Below are positions 1 through 9,937 of a DNA stretch of 64,000 nt, one piece after another (the stretch's first letter is position 1; each line of letters opens with the position of its first letter). The translations under genes were made by a program, and so were the position numbers. The notes beneath the pieces are model-generated. The model saw only the letters and a list, made by a program, of their open reading frames with translations. It was not told the DNA's origin and ran no database searches. Source of the DNA: Chloroflexi bacterium TSY (GTDB lineage: Bacteria > Chloroflexota > Anaerolineae > Caldilineales > Caldilineaceae); contig JAHBNG010000030.1 of NCBI GenBank assembly GCA_019217005.1, forward strand, positions 1-64,000. Direction: 5' to 3'.

Positions 1-109
1 GATGGCACTTCAGCCAGTCAAGTCAGCTCTCTGGCTGACCGGCTGAAATGCTGACAAGCTACTCTTTTGCGTGGAAAAACATTATCTGAACATCTGTAGA
101 TACTCTCAA

Positions 110-1346
110 TCAATCCGAAAACTCCACACACCAATCCCAAGCAGCACCACGGTTGCGCCAACAGCACACCAATCTCTGGCAAGATATCAACGATCCGCCG
201 TTGTACCACATCACATCGTGAAAGGCATCCATCGCCCAGGCCACCGGTGAGAGATGCCCAATTGTCTTCATGAAATCAGGTAAATTTCCAGGGGCCGCAG
301 GCGCCACCCAGCGGTGCGAACGAAAGCGAAAGCAGTTGAGTAATACCACTCGCCTGATTTGTACTTGTCAGCCGTGGTGCAATGGCAAAGGCAATGGCTG
401 TACAGCAGAGGTGAACGCAATCATAATCGGAGCAGCGCAAGTGGATTTGCGCCGAGTCAGAATCCGACAAATAGCCCCAGCCAAAAATAATCAGAAATTG
501 AATCATGCCCAGCGTGAAATAGGTGAGGATTTTGCCGCTCAGAATCTGGGCGCGCGACAGAGGCAATGCGGCCAGCCGCTGGAGCGTCCACTGTTGACGT
601 TCACGCAGTAGAAGCGCCATCCCGCCCAGCACAGTAAACATGACAAACATGGACCCCATACCAGGGACAGATTGCCCAAAGCCGTCGTCGACATCATCTT
701 CATCTTCGCCCGTGGTCGTTGTGTAGCGCACCGAGTCGGGCAGCTGATCAATACGCGTCGCTGCATCGGCATAGATATCTTCCACAAACTGATCACCAGC
801 GTCTGAATGACCAGTCCAAAGCTGCTCTGTTCGCTTCAGATTCCAGAGTGCACCTGATACGCCTGCAAGCGAGGCCCCATTCACCTCTTGTAACACCGCT
901 GATACTGTCTGCTCAACAGCGTTGGGCAAATTCAGGTCACCATGGCGTAGAACTCAATTTCTGCCTGCTCAAACTCTTCCAAGGCATGACCGTAGCCGGG
1001 AGGAATCTGAGCGCTTCTGTGCGTTCTTCCCCCGTTCAATGCTCGTTCCAAATTGGTGGCTCATCACCCAAGCGGCAATAGTCATCTTCTTCCTCAACAA
1101 GGTCATTGTCCATCGGACAGAGAACCAACGTGTCGTTGGCTGCCGTAATTTATCAAGAAAAGCGGCGGCAAGGGAACTTTGATCCTGGTCGATCACATCG
1201 ATGCGCACGTTGAGGCCACCACCGCCATCCCCATCAAGGCCCATCCCAACACCAATGTAAAGATGACTGGCACACAACCAACAAGTTGCTGCGTTGCGCA
1301 AAGAAAACCGAAGATCATTTAGGGTAATGTTTATGATAGATCGCAT
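110..1346 (-). pseudogene. Decayed ABC-2 type permease (second permease of the exporter)
   Basis: The minus strand codes for pieces of an ABC-2 export permease in shifting frames. The start is MRSIINITLNDLRF at 1346. The middle (about 930-480) carries a periplasmic loop, then a transmembrane segment and the typical RQQWTLQRLAALPLSRAQIL motif. The end near 110-300 has LSPVAWAMDAFHDVMWYNGG, the usual ABC-2 C-terminal amphipathic region. At least three frame changes separate the pieces, so no full protein can be made from this sequence. It lies downstream of the ATPase and permease at 3.1-5.8 kb, now cut off from them by ISx. It was probably the partner permease of a heterodimeric exporter; loss after the insertion is an inference. 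Confidence 0.75.
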
Positions 1347-1439
1347 GTTAAAATTCCTCATTTTGACGAGGTGATTACGTGTTGCGTAGTGCGTCTTGCG
1401 TGGCACTAGCCGAGCAAATGGTTTACCACAAGATTTGCT

Positions 1440-2933
1440 CTTTACTTTCTGGTAAAGGCTTGAGTGACAAAGGGCAAACCGAAAGGGGGAAAAAGAATCC
1501 ACCCTGAAAAACGGGATAAAATGTAAAAATAGTGCTCGGCTAGTTTAAGCAGCGGCATTGAGGCGGCGATGAGCGAGAACGCCTTTAGGAAATGGTGTGA
1601 AACCGAGGCCTTTTCCGAAAGTCAGGGTCGAGTTGGTCGGGAGTTGGAAAAAGAGCACTCGAGAGAACGCGCAGCCTGCCGGGAGTGGCTTGAGGCTCTC
1701 GATCCCAGTAGCCAGTCGGTATGGGAGGAAGAGAAGCGGCTAAATGGGAAAGAAGATTGCCAGCCAGCAGCCCCAGTTCAGGTAAGCGGAAGCAAGCCTC
1801 ATCGGCATGAACAAATTGACGATGTAAGCCAATCATCTGCTTGGAAGCCAAGGGGGGATGTTCAACAGGCCAGCGCTCCAGAGAGAAAAGATAAATGGTT
1901 TCAGCTTGTAAAGCCATGACGGTCGCCAGAACCAAAGGTGTGTGATAAGCAGGATCCTGAAAGACGTAAATCGAATAGGTGCGGTTGGCTGTATCCACCT
2001 TGGTTGTCCTGGGGACGAGATTGTGCCATGCTTGATAGCGAATCAGGCGACCACTATAGACAAATTGACCAAACGAGTCTGGAGTTGTGGCCTCGAGTCG
2101 CTTTCCCCTATAGCATCGAGAGAGCGGACGCACAATATCACCATATTCGGGTGGTCTGCCTTTTTCCTTACGTTCGGGTAACTCATTGCGGCGCGCTGTG
2201 CAGTTAATCGCTTCCCGAAGGACAAATCGGTCGACGTCGCTTTCTAGCATTTCTCTGATTGTAAACCCGGCATCGACCACCGCCACTTCGTCTGACTCCA
2301 GTGATTTCTTCGTCTCTTTCAGCAGCTTTTTCCGAAACTCACTTTCCTTTGTGCCTACCTCGCATCTCATGATTGCCTTGAGCAGTGGCACTCGTTTCCC
2401 GCCTATCTCCCCCGAGCTTATCATCACTCCAAAGATGAGCGCGGGCAATGCCCGACGAGCCGTTGAGTTATAGAGTCGGTTCACTTTCCCTTGCCGCTTC
2501 GGTCGCCAGAACCCTGTGATATCTATGCTTTTCACTCGGTATCCTTCTAACTTTTTTGCCTCCCATTCCCCTTTCCACTCCACTTCTTCTTGCCACGATG
2601 AGAGCAGGCTTGCAATATCCCATGATCCATATCGAAAGCTCCACCAGCTTCGCCGGAGCTCCTCATCTTCAAACCCGCTTTCACTCAATCCACTATGGAT
2701 TGCTCCTCGACTTTTCAGAAACGACCCATTCATCATCGCCCACATCAGACGCATTACATTTACGTTTGTTCCCACCGGCGTTACTTGCAATACATTCATC
2801 AGTACTGCTATAGTTATTTCTGGCGCGGTTAGCATTCCTTCCTCCTTTTGGGTTCTCTACCTTTAGGATGAAACGCTAACCGCTTTTTGTCACATTTCTC
2901 ACCTCATCTCTTTTCTTTTACCAGAAAGTAAAG
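1440..2933 (-). mobile_element. ISx copy 1, complete, with 5-bp target duplication
   Basis: About 1.49 kb element bounded by inverted ends CTTTACTTTCTGGTAAA and TTTACCAGAAAGTAAAG. The bases TTGCT occur directly outside both ends (1435-1439 and 2934-2938), which is a 5-bp target duplication and fixes the boundaries. The transposase runs on the minus strand. Two further copies start at 47417 and 58242. This copy differs from them by scattered substitutions and small indels, so it is an older, independent insertion. It sits in the ABC exporter operon between the two permease genes. Confidence 0.9.
1585..2835 (-). CDS. ISx DDE transposase, altered C-terminus
   Basis: 416-residue transposase of a DDE type that I cannot place in a named family with confidence (IS4/IS701-like by general layout). 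Candidate acidic residues are the Asp in SIDITGFWRPK (about residue 108), the Asp in VAVVDAGFTIRE, and the Glu in LERWPVEHPPLASKQMIG near residue 330. The intact copy at 58341 has 431 residues. Here a 3-base deletion (RLRVL instead of RLRRVL) and a one-base loss in an A run near 1612 change the last residues to RKRPRFHTIS, removing the normal tail. Whether it is still active is unknown. The start is the ATG after a GGAGG-like ribosome site, the same in all three copies. Confidence 0.85.
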   Translation of the reverse strand: MLTAPEITIAVLMNVLQVTPVGTNVNVMRLMWAMMNGSFLKSRGAIHSGLSESGFEDEELRRSWWSFRYGSWDIASLLSSWQEEVEWKGEWEAKKLEGYRVKSIDITGFWRPKRQGKVNRLYNSTARRALPALIFGVMISSGEIGGKRVPLLKAIMRCEVGTKESEFRKKLLKETKKSLESDEVAVVDAGFTIREMLESDVDRFVLREAINCTARRNELPERKEKGRPPEYGDIVRPLSRCYRGKRLEATTPDSFGQFVYSGRLIRYQAWHNLVPRTTKVDTANRTYSIYVFQDPAYHTPLVLATVMALQAETIYLFSLERWPVEHPPLASKQMIGLHRQFVHADEACFRLPELGLLAGNLLSHLAASLPPIPTGYWDREPQATPGRLRVLSSALFPTPDQLDPDFRKRPRFHTIS

Positions 2934-3081
2934 TTGCTGGTTATTGAATATTTGCATTCACAAAATAGGTACTTGTGCGGCCAGCGACTTGGCCAATCGT
3001 AGAACAAAGAGCTTCTTTGTTCATCACCACAAACGAATAACCTATGCTATCTGGCTTAAATGATACTTAACGCTGCACAGC

Positions 3082-4700
3082 CTACAGATCTAATCGTTGC
3101 TTGAACAAGATAGCACCAACACCAAAAAGCAACCCGCCAATGCCAAAGAGAACCAGCAAAGGCAGCCCAATATCTAGCTCATTGTTTGATAAAGTTCGCA
3201 ACGCCTCGCCGCCCCACCAGATGGGCGAGAATTGAGCAACGGAAGGTGGTAGACGAAAACCAAAAGAGCCGCCCAACGCGCCCATTGTTGATGCGAGCAT
3301 CGGGCCAAAGATCTGTACCTGTTCGGTCGTTCTGGCAATTCCAACCACGAGCACGCCTAACCCAGAAACAAATAGGCTAATCCCAACTGTAACGAGAAGG
3401 AGTGCTGGGACGTGATTGCCCCAAATAAAAGTGGGCGTTCCTTCCACGATGCTGGTAATAACGGTGAAGGCCAGGAAGAGAATGCTCAACTGAACCGTGA
3501 TCGTCAAAACATTTCCCAACAGTTTTCCTGCCAGGATAAATGAACGGGGCATGGGCGAAACGATCAGTCGTTGCAGTGTCCAATTTTTACGTTCCTCGTA
3601 GATCGAATTGATGCCAAAGATACCGGTGAACATCGCGACAAACATCGCCTGTCCGGAACCCAGAATGATCATGATAAAGGCAAAGGAACTGCGGGTTTGT
3701 GATTCGTCCAGTGGCTTCTGCGTCAATTGAATGTTGCCAGCGCCTGGCAAAATCAGGCAGCCCAATGGCTCAAGTAGGGAGACATCAAGACTTTGGAGAC
3801 CATCTGTCACCAACGTAGGGTCGAGCGTGCTTAGGTCGATGTTATTCAGGTCGAGCGCGCTCAAATCTAGCTGGGTGACAATGGTGTTAAATGAGGTGTT
3901 GAGAAAGGCATCCAGCGTAACGCTGATGCGTGCAAACTGATTGACTGCCCCTGATCACCATAGATCTCAATGACAACATGATTTGTGTCATCTTCAACAT
4001 TGCCCTCTGCACCAAAATTGAAACTGGGCATAATCTGATTCGTAAAGCCAGCTGGGATAATGATGGCAACAGCATATTCGCCATTCTCTACCCCTGCGCG
4101 TGCCGCCTCCGGATCATCCAATTCGACAGTATTGAGCAGATCATCTAATGTTCCTTCAAAACCAAACGGTGGCTCTTCGTCGTCATCTTCCGCCAATAGC
4201 GGACAGGATAAATCATCCAGATTAATGCTCAGTGCAGTCGTCTCAGTTGCAGAATCAGTGGTCGTAATTGCTTGAGGGCGCAAGATATCGACCAACTGTT
4301 TACCAAAATTGAAGGAGGCGTTATCAGCGCTTAGATCTGAATCTGTAATCGTCAAATTCGGATTGAGCTGTAGTTGCTCGCCCACGTTTATTGTCTCGCC
4401 GCCGATCTCAAACTCCAGTTCATTCAACGAGGGAATCTGACCGTCGAACGACTCCCCACTGGCTTCTGCATCGGCAGCAAGTTGCTCGTCTAAGTTGAAT
4501 CCTTCATCCAGATTGACAATTGCCACAGGAATATCGGCGAAGGCTGATGAATTAGAATCGCCACCCAAACCACCGAAGGCCAGCCCCATAATGGTCGAAA
4601 GTACGATGGGCGTGGCAAACATTAGCAGCAGCAGGTTGCGGTTGCGAAAGGTCGTGTAGAGCTCCTTCCAGGTAATCGCAAGGATTTTGTTCATATACAT
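3082..4700 (-). pseudogene. ABC-2 type permease, single frameshift at a C run
   Basis: Two consecutive reading frames make one ABC-2 permease of about 540 residues. The first half (4700 to about 3950) begins MYMNKILAITWKELYTTFRN, followed by a membrane segment and a large extracytoplasmic domain. The second half (about 3950 to 3082) has five or six membrane helices, EERKNWTLQRLIVSPMPRSF, and ends FKQRLDL. The frames meet at a run of four C (3948-3951). One extra base there restores a continuous reading, DQGAVNQFARISVTLDAF. It is therefore either a recent one-base mutation or a sequencing error. The ATPase starts 60 bases upstream and would drive export by this subunit. Substrate not deducible. 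Confidence 0.8.
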
Positions 4701-4759
4701 TTCCCTTCAATCAAGTTGGGTATTGGGACCACAACGGATTAGATTTTGTGGAGATTGAC

Positions 4760-5764
4760 TCAATCGCGCAAGGCACGTCCCGTTAAAGCCAAGAAAACAG
4801 CTTCCAAATCTGGTTCGCGCACTTCGACTGATTGAATTTCGATGCCAGCCTGATCAAGTGCTTGGATCAGTGTGGGCAAAGCTGTGCGGCCGCGTTTGGC
4901 AAATGCAGTGAGCCGACCAGGCAGTGCCTCATCGCTTCCTTCGCTGAGTTGCTCTGACGGGGAATAAAGCGCTCTTGTCACACCCGCGACCTGTTGAGGT
5001 AATTGCTCGATCAACTCATCTGCCACGGATTGTGTGCCGATGATGAACTCCAGTCGATCCTCTTCTCCGACGCGTTGTGTTAGCTCGCCTTGTGTGCCCA
5101 ATGCAATGATCTCACCATGATCGATAATCCCCACCCGGTCGCTCAATTCCTGTGCTTCTTCCATCAAATGGGTGGTGTATAGAACGGTCATGTCCTGTTC
5201 GTCGCGCAGTTGCTTGACTGTGTCGAGAATTCGGCGTCGGCTCTGCGGATCAATACCGACAGTTGGTTCATCCATGTAGACTAACTGGGGGCGATGGAGT
5301 AATCCGACACCAATGTTGACGCGTCGCTTCATGCCACCTGAGAACGTGTCAACACGGTCTTTCTGCCGGTCTGTTAGGTCTATAAATTCCAGTACCTCAT
5401 CGACACGTTGGTTGAGTTCTTTGCCACCCATGCCATACATTTTGCCAAAGAAAGACAAATTTTGATGAGCACTCAATTCTGGATAGAGTGCAATCTCCTG
5501 GGGGACAAAGCCCATAAGACGCTTGGCCTGCATTGGCTCCTTGGTAATCGAATGGCCACCAATCAGAGCGTCACCGTCTGTTGGCGTGAGCAGACCGCTA
5601 ATCATCGAAATGAGAGTTGTTTTGCCTGCACCATTGGGACCTAGGAGGCTGAAAATTTCGCCTTTCTGGATATTAAACGTTACATCTTTGACGGCATCAA
5701 CGGTCGAGCCATCGGCGCGCTTAAATGACTTGCGCAGATTTTGTGTTTGTATCATTTTTTCCAT
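4760..5764 (-). CDS. ABC exporter ATPase (DrrA/CcmA-like)
   Basis: 334-residue nucleotide-binding subunit of an ABC-2 exporter. Visible motifs are Walker A GPNGAGKTT (residues 42-50), Q-loop FVPQE, signature FSGGMKRR, Walker B LVYMDEPT, a D-loop, and the switch His in YTTHLMEEA. A C-terminal extension of about 90 residues after residue 240 is usual for the DrrA-type drug-export ATPases. It is first in a minus-strand operon ahead of two permease genes, both now damaged. MEKMIQTQ could also start at the second Met. The ATPase itself is intact, but without a working permease it probably has no function if the frameshifts are real. Confidence 0.9.
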   Translation of the reverse strand: MEKMIQTQNLRKSFKRADGSTVDAVKDVTFNIQKGEIFSLLGPNGAGKTTLISMISGLLTPTDGDALIGGHSITKEPMQAKRLMGFVPQEIALYPELSAHQNLSFFGKMYGMGGKELNQRVDEVLEFIDLTDRQKDRVDTFSGGMKRRVNIGVGLLHRPQLVYMDEPTVGIDPQSRRRILDTVKQLRDEQDMTVLYTTHLMEEAQELSDRVGIIDHGEIIALGTQGELTQRVGEEDRLEFIIGTQSVADELIEQLPQQVAGVTRALYSPSEQLSEGSDEALPGRLTAFAKRGRTALPTLIQALDQAGIEIQSVEVREPDLEAVFLALTGRALRD

Positions 5765-5912
5765 TGGGTGTGTTCTCCGCGCTATTGTTTGGGTTATAGA
5801 ATCGTTTTCTATCGAGAGATAATTGTCCGAAGTTTAAGTTGCGCTTCTATAAGAGATATTGGCTCTTCAGGATCTCAGGGGGTTGACAAAGAAGTGCCAT
5901 GAACTTCCCGGA

Positions 5913-6209
5913 AGAGGTCAAGAACAGTCTCGTTGACGATCTCATACCTGACCTCTTCCTGTTAGGTAATATAGGAAAGGAAGATAAAATAAGGGAAGGC
6001 AAAAGCAAGGAAAGCCGAAACTTATTGGACTCTCGACCTGGCAAAAAGGACCAACCTCTTCGAGCGGTGCGACCGCCCTTCCCGGACAGTCCGCCAGGTC
6101 GACGCCGTGCAACGTCGAAAGCGTGCAGCACCTCGAGTGCCATAACAGGAAAACGGAAAACAGCGTCCAAAGTTGAGGAGCTCAGGCGATACGGGAGAGG
6201 AGGTCCAAG
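5913..6209 (+). ncRNA. Candidate bridge (seek) RNA of the IS110-type element
   Basis: IS110-family recombinases use a non-coding RNA from the element's own end to pair with target and donor DNA. The leader here shows matching structure. A perfect 10-bp stem is formed by TCGACCTGGC (6033-6042) and GCCAGGTCGA (6093-6102). It encloses a second hairpin, GCGGT/ACCGC, around 6064-6076. A further paired region follows with GACG/CGTC and CGTGC/GCACC between 6101 and 6150. The region is purine-rich and has no convincing coding frame. The RNA ends and guide loops are not determined; function is inferred from the family. Confidence 0.4.
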
Positions 6210-7432
6210 ATGAAAGTGAAAATGGGAATCGACTGGAGTGAAAAGAAACATGATGTGATGATGTTGGATGAGACAGGACGAGCGCTGGGCTATGCGCAGA
6301 TAGAGCATAGCCAGAAGGGATTTCGCCAAATTGAAGAAATGAGAAAGAAGACAGGAGCGAGCCATGATGAAGTGACAGTGGGACTGGAAACAGCGCATAA
6401 TTTGCTGATTGATTATCTCTGGTCGAGCGGGTACAAGAATGTCTATGTGGTGCCGCCGAATGTGGTGAACAAGAGTCGGGAGCGCTATAGTCAAAGTGGT
6501 GCGCATAATGATAAGAGTGATGCCTATGTGATAGCAGATTTGTTGCGGACCGATGTCCATCGATTTTATCCTTGGTCACCTGGCAGTGAATTACTCCAGC
6601 AGATGCGAGTGGTCAGCAGTGCCACACAATACTGGACCAAAGAGACTGTGGCCTTATCCAACCGTCTGCGCGCTTGCCTGTTGCGTTACCATCCGGCGCT
6701 GCTTGAGGTCTTCAGCAACTGGCCTTCTCGGATTGCCTGCCACCTGGTTCTGACCTATCCAACGCCAGAGCATGTGCGCAACTCCACCTATGAAGGCTTC
6801 CAAGAGTTTCTCAAGCAGCACCGACATACGCAACCCCGTAAATGGGTCACTTGTTATGATAAGTTAACCGCCACTTATCCCACATCAGCTCCTGCATTTG
6901 TGCCAGCGTATCAACGAGAAGCTCTTCAGCTGGCTGAATGTCTTTTTGCTTGCACTGCGCTATGAACAAGAGACCCTTGACCAGTTACAGTCACTTTTTC
7001 TGCAACATCCGGATCAGCATATCTTTGCTTCTTTACCTGGTGCTGGCCAGCTTTTAGCTCCCAGTCTTCTGGTCAAGTTTGGCGAAGACAGGAAACGCTT
7101 TCCCTCTCCCATGAGCCTTCAGTCTCTGGCGGGAACCTGTCCTGTCACCAAACAAAGTGGCAAAGTCAGAACCGTTCATTTCCGCAGAGCTTGCGATCAC
7201 GACTTTCGTTATTTTACTCAGCAATTTGCTCGCTGCTCCCGCAAAGAGTCTTCTTGGGCCGCTGCTTTTTACACCGCCGCTCGCCAACGCGGTCTCAAAA
7301 AAGAGTCATGCTGATCGCACTCTCGCTAATCGCTGGATTTGCATCATTTGGAAATTGTGGCAAGACAAGAAACCTTATGATGAATCTTTCCATTTGCAGC
7401 AACGAGCCCATCGTCGCCAACCTATCGCTTAA
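6210..7432 (+). pseudogene. IS110-family transposase, two frameshifts
   Basis: The N-terminal DEDD domain is clear: MGIDWSEKKHDV (first Asp), GLETAHNLLIDYLW (Glu) and HNDKSDAYVIADLLR (Asp pair). The C-terminal Transposase_20 domain has ASLPGAGQLLAPSLLVKFGE and SLAGTCPVTKQSGK, including the conserved Ser used for strand transfer. The frame changes near 6945 and again near 7295, the second at a run of six A. Joined, the product would be about 405 residues, near the family's upper size. As written the longest piece is 251 residues, so the element is inactive unless the shifts are sequencing errors. The start at 6210 follows a GGAGG ribosome site. Confidence 0.8.
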
Positions 7433-7718
7433 TTGCTTCTAATTTTTTACTATGTATCGCCTTTGGGTTCCTTGCCTTTGTCCTCATCTATATGTTGACA
7501 TAACACGCTGCTGGTTCTCTCTATCAGTTCTTCTTCAACGCGCCCTTTTGGAACTGCCATTACATACAAAGCGTGTCCGGGAAGTTACGCCCCCAGTATT
7601 CCAGAAGAAGCGAGATATTTTGTTATTCGAGCTACGTAGCTTATTGCCGGCTGTTGCAATAATATAGCAATGATGGGGCATTGTCATGTGCCAAAAGGCA
7701 CACAGGGGTCATGTATCC

Positions 7719-8894
7719 CTATACCAACCAATTGAGCAAGCCAGTTGCCAGACCCAGGAAAATCGCAAAACCCATCACGTCGGTTGTTGCCGTGACAAAA
7801 ACACCGGATGCGAGTGCTGGATCTACCTGTAATCGTTTGAGCGTAAGCGGAACCAATACACCAACAAGTGCAGAGAGCGATAAATTGGCAATCATGGCGA
7901 TTCCAATAATAACGCCCAATAGCGGATTTCCCTGCCACCGCCAAGCAATAAAACCAATTGAACCACCCAAGAAGAGTCCATGAAGCAACCCCAATAGCAA
8001 CTCACGTCGGAGCGCCCGCCATGCATCACCAAGCGCGATTTCATCTAACGCTAACGACCGCACCATGATGGTCATGGTCTGGTTCCCTGCATTCCCCCCT
8101 TGTGCTGCCACGATTGGCATAAAGGCCGCCAACAGCGCCATTCGCGCAATTGTATCCTCAAAAAATGTCACCACACTGGCTGCAAGCAATGCTGTTCCCA
8201 TATTCACATAAAGCCAGGGCAAACGATTGCGCACAGCGCGGAGAATCGGGCTAAAGATCTCTGACTCGCCACTCATTTGCGCCAGCCGATACATATCCTC
8301 TGTGGCTTCTTCCTCCAATACATCAATCACATCGTCGACCGAGATAAGGCCAACAAGCCGTTTGGCATCATCTAAAACCGGTAAAGCCAATAAATCATGG
8401 TCCGCGAGAAGCTGAGCCGCTTCTTCCTGGTCTGTCTCCAGATGCGTTGTCACCACGTTCGCGTCCATGATCTCTTCTAATATCCGATCAGGAGCGGCAA
8501 GAATCAGCGTGCTCAAAGTAACCATGCCCAGTAGGCAGCCATAACGATCAAGAACATAAAGTGTGTGAAGATCCTCTTCACAATGGAAAGAGTGTTTGAT
8601 AAACGCAATCGCCTCCTGCACCGTCATCCAACGCCGTAGACAAGGGGGCGCAGGCAGCATCATGGCACCAGCTGTTTCGTCTGACGGTGTCGGCTGCTTC
8701 GGGTGACTGCCAGAAGTGTATTCATCCAGCAAAGTTGCATCCTCTCTCTGCTTGAAGAGGCGCGATAGGCACCGTCTCTCGTGAACGGTCGAAATCAACT
8801 CTTTTGTGTGTACATGGCGCTTGCCATCTGCACACTTGTGAAAGTCAAACTCTCGGATTGCCACTGTTGAGAGCATCGCCATTGTTTCAATCAT
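7719..8894 (-). CDS. MgtE-like magnesium transporter lacking the usual N domain
   Basis: 391 residues. Two CBS domains (about 88-145 and 146-205) are followed by a membrane domain of five helices (about 228-391) with the MgtE signature QGGNAGNQ at 265-272 and a final helix DVMGFAIFLGLATGLL. The family imports Mg2+ across the cytoplasmic membrane, with the CBS pair acting as a Mg2+ sensor. Typical MgtE is about 450 residues and begins with a helical N domain. Here residues 1-85 do not resemble that domain and look unstructured, so the gating module may be shortened. A later Met could be the true start. It stands alone on the minus strand. Confidence 0.85.
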   Translation of the reverse strand: MIETMAMLSTVAIREFDFHKCADGKRHVHTKELISTVHERRCLSRLFKQREDATLLDEYTSGSHPKQPTPSDETAGAMMLPAPPCLRRWMTVQEAIAFIKHSFHCEEDLHTLYVLDRYGCLLGMVTLSTLILAAPDRILEEIMDANVVTTHLETDQEEAAQLLADHDLLALPVLDDAKRLVGLISVDDVIDVLEEEATEDMYRLAQMSGESEIFSPILRAVRNRLPWLYVNMGTALLAASVVTFFEDTIARMALLAAFMPIVAAQGGNAGNQTMTIMVRSLALDEIALGDAWRALRRELLLGLLHGLFLGGSIGFIAWRWQGNPLLGVIIGIAMIANLSLSALVGVLVPLTLKRLQVDPALASGVFVTATTDVMGFAIFLGLATGLLNWLV

Positions 8895-9405
8895 CTGATT
8901 CTCCCTCCGCTGTTATCAGACCGACCAATTGCAGGTGTCGTGACACCAAAAGCGGCAGATGGCGAACCGGATGAATCGAGCATAAATGCCAATAAAATCC
9001 AGATGTCGTATAGATGTTGGGATTAAAAAACACCAACCAGGCTTACCCGATTGGCGTGGATGAATTAATATGTGAGGAGTTTATGAAAGCGTCCAGTACC
9101 AATGTCCGGACACTTTGTGGTGTGTTAAAAGAGTCCAGACCTATTAGACGCAACATCGGCTCCTACGAATCGCCGCGTTGCCAAACGGGAGACATCTTCG
9201 ATTCTCCCAGTGCTGCTATAGGTTCGGTTGTCTGCAACAGAGCGTTGCACAACAGCTGTCTGATGATACGCGCCCACCGCCCAGCATACAAAAGAATTTG
9301 TCGTTCCTGCTGTATTGCTAGGTAAGGGCACAGTACTGTCAGGGTCAGCCTGATTATCAGCTGTCGAAATTGTTATCGTTTTCATTCGATTTATGTTATA
9401 TGTTT
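8895..9405. other. Intergenic region, nothing recognised
   Basis: About 510 bases between the mgtE-like gene and MITE-1. Short open frames on both strands (9014-9325 plus, 9125-9385 minus) have no recognisable family or convincing ribosome site. The minus one begins MKTITISTADNQ and could be a small peptide, but nothing supports it. No tRNA or terminator with a U tract was seen. Confidence 0.4.
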
Positions 9406-9560
9406 GGGGTGGTTCATTTTAGGCGGACAATTAGGTTTACATTTTTGCAAAGAGAAAAGATGTTTATATTTTCTACTTTGAGCCATGCTCAGGCAGAAAA
9501 TGACCTCATATAGATTTTTATCTATGTATCAAAAGTGTAAACCTAATTCTGAACCACCCC
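9406..9560 (+). mobile_element. MITE-1 copy 1 with 8-bp target duplication
   Basis: 155-bp miniature element running from GGGGTGGTTCA to TGAACCACCCC, with no gene inside. ATATGTTT stands on both sides (9398-9405 and 9561-9568), a perfect 8-bp target duplication. By reading, I see no difference between it and the copies at 22747, 25727, 33226 and 56392. Near the 3' side it contains a small hairpin, ATAGAT/ATCTAT with an A-rich loop. Confidence 0.92.
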
Positions 9561-9697
9561 ATATGTTTTAACGCTATTTTGTGAACCATCTCGGTTCTTC
9601 ATCCAAATCAGGCAGAGCACGGGGGCTTTGCCTGAAGACCAGAAAAGCTTATCATGCCGCCGATCAATTGTCAAGCATTTTTTTCATATTTCGGGAG

Positions 9698-9908
9698 TGT
9701 ATCCCAAAGTGTGTAAATGCCGCCGAATCTATGACTGAACGGCGTCCATTTACACACTTTGTATTGTTTTATTACATCGACACCTGCGTTGTTTACCTAC
9801 ATCGTGACCTCTAAATGGCGTGTGGCTCTCCTGTATCGGGGCCATTGGGTGGACACGATGTCAGTAAATAGTAGAGGTGTCGATGTAAGTAAACAATACA
9901 CACTTTGT
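9698..9908. repeat. Palindromic repeat P1 interrupted by palindromic repeat P2
   Basis: The outer repeat (family P1) has arms built on GTGTGTAAATG and CATTTACACAC, with ATCCCAAA and TTTGTGGTACACAC outside. A 134-bp element (family P2, 9763-9896) sits inside its right arm. The 12 bases TACACACTTTGT occur on both sides of P2 (9751-9762 and 9897-9908), as expected from duplication of the target on insertion. P2 has inverted ends TTGTTTTATTACATCGACAC and the partner GTGTCGATGTAAGTAAACAA, plus a second nested stem (ACATCGTG with CACGATGT). Confidence 0.75.
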
Positions 9909-9937
9909 GGTACACACACTATTTCTCCCGATATGAG

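Larger units (their letters stand above)
5902..7586 (+). mobile_element. IS110-type element with subterminal inverted repeat
   Basis: The transposase region 6210-7432 belongs to the IS110/IS1111 DEDD recombinase family. An 11-bp perfect inverted repeat, AACTTCCCGGA at 5902-5912 and TCCGGGAAGTT at 7576-7586, flanks it. Such short subterminal repeats are known for the IS1111 subgroup, while the plain IS110 subgroup lacks them. The true ends probably lie a few bases outside these repeats and cannot be fixed without an empty site. The non-coding stretch before the gene is long (about 300 bases) and structured; see the separate ncRNA entry. Confidence 0.6.

Noticed and set aside
9014..9325. Possible 103-residue gene upstream of MITE-1
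   Set aside because: No family, no ribosome site of note and overlapping frames on the other strand; composition looks non-coding.
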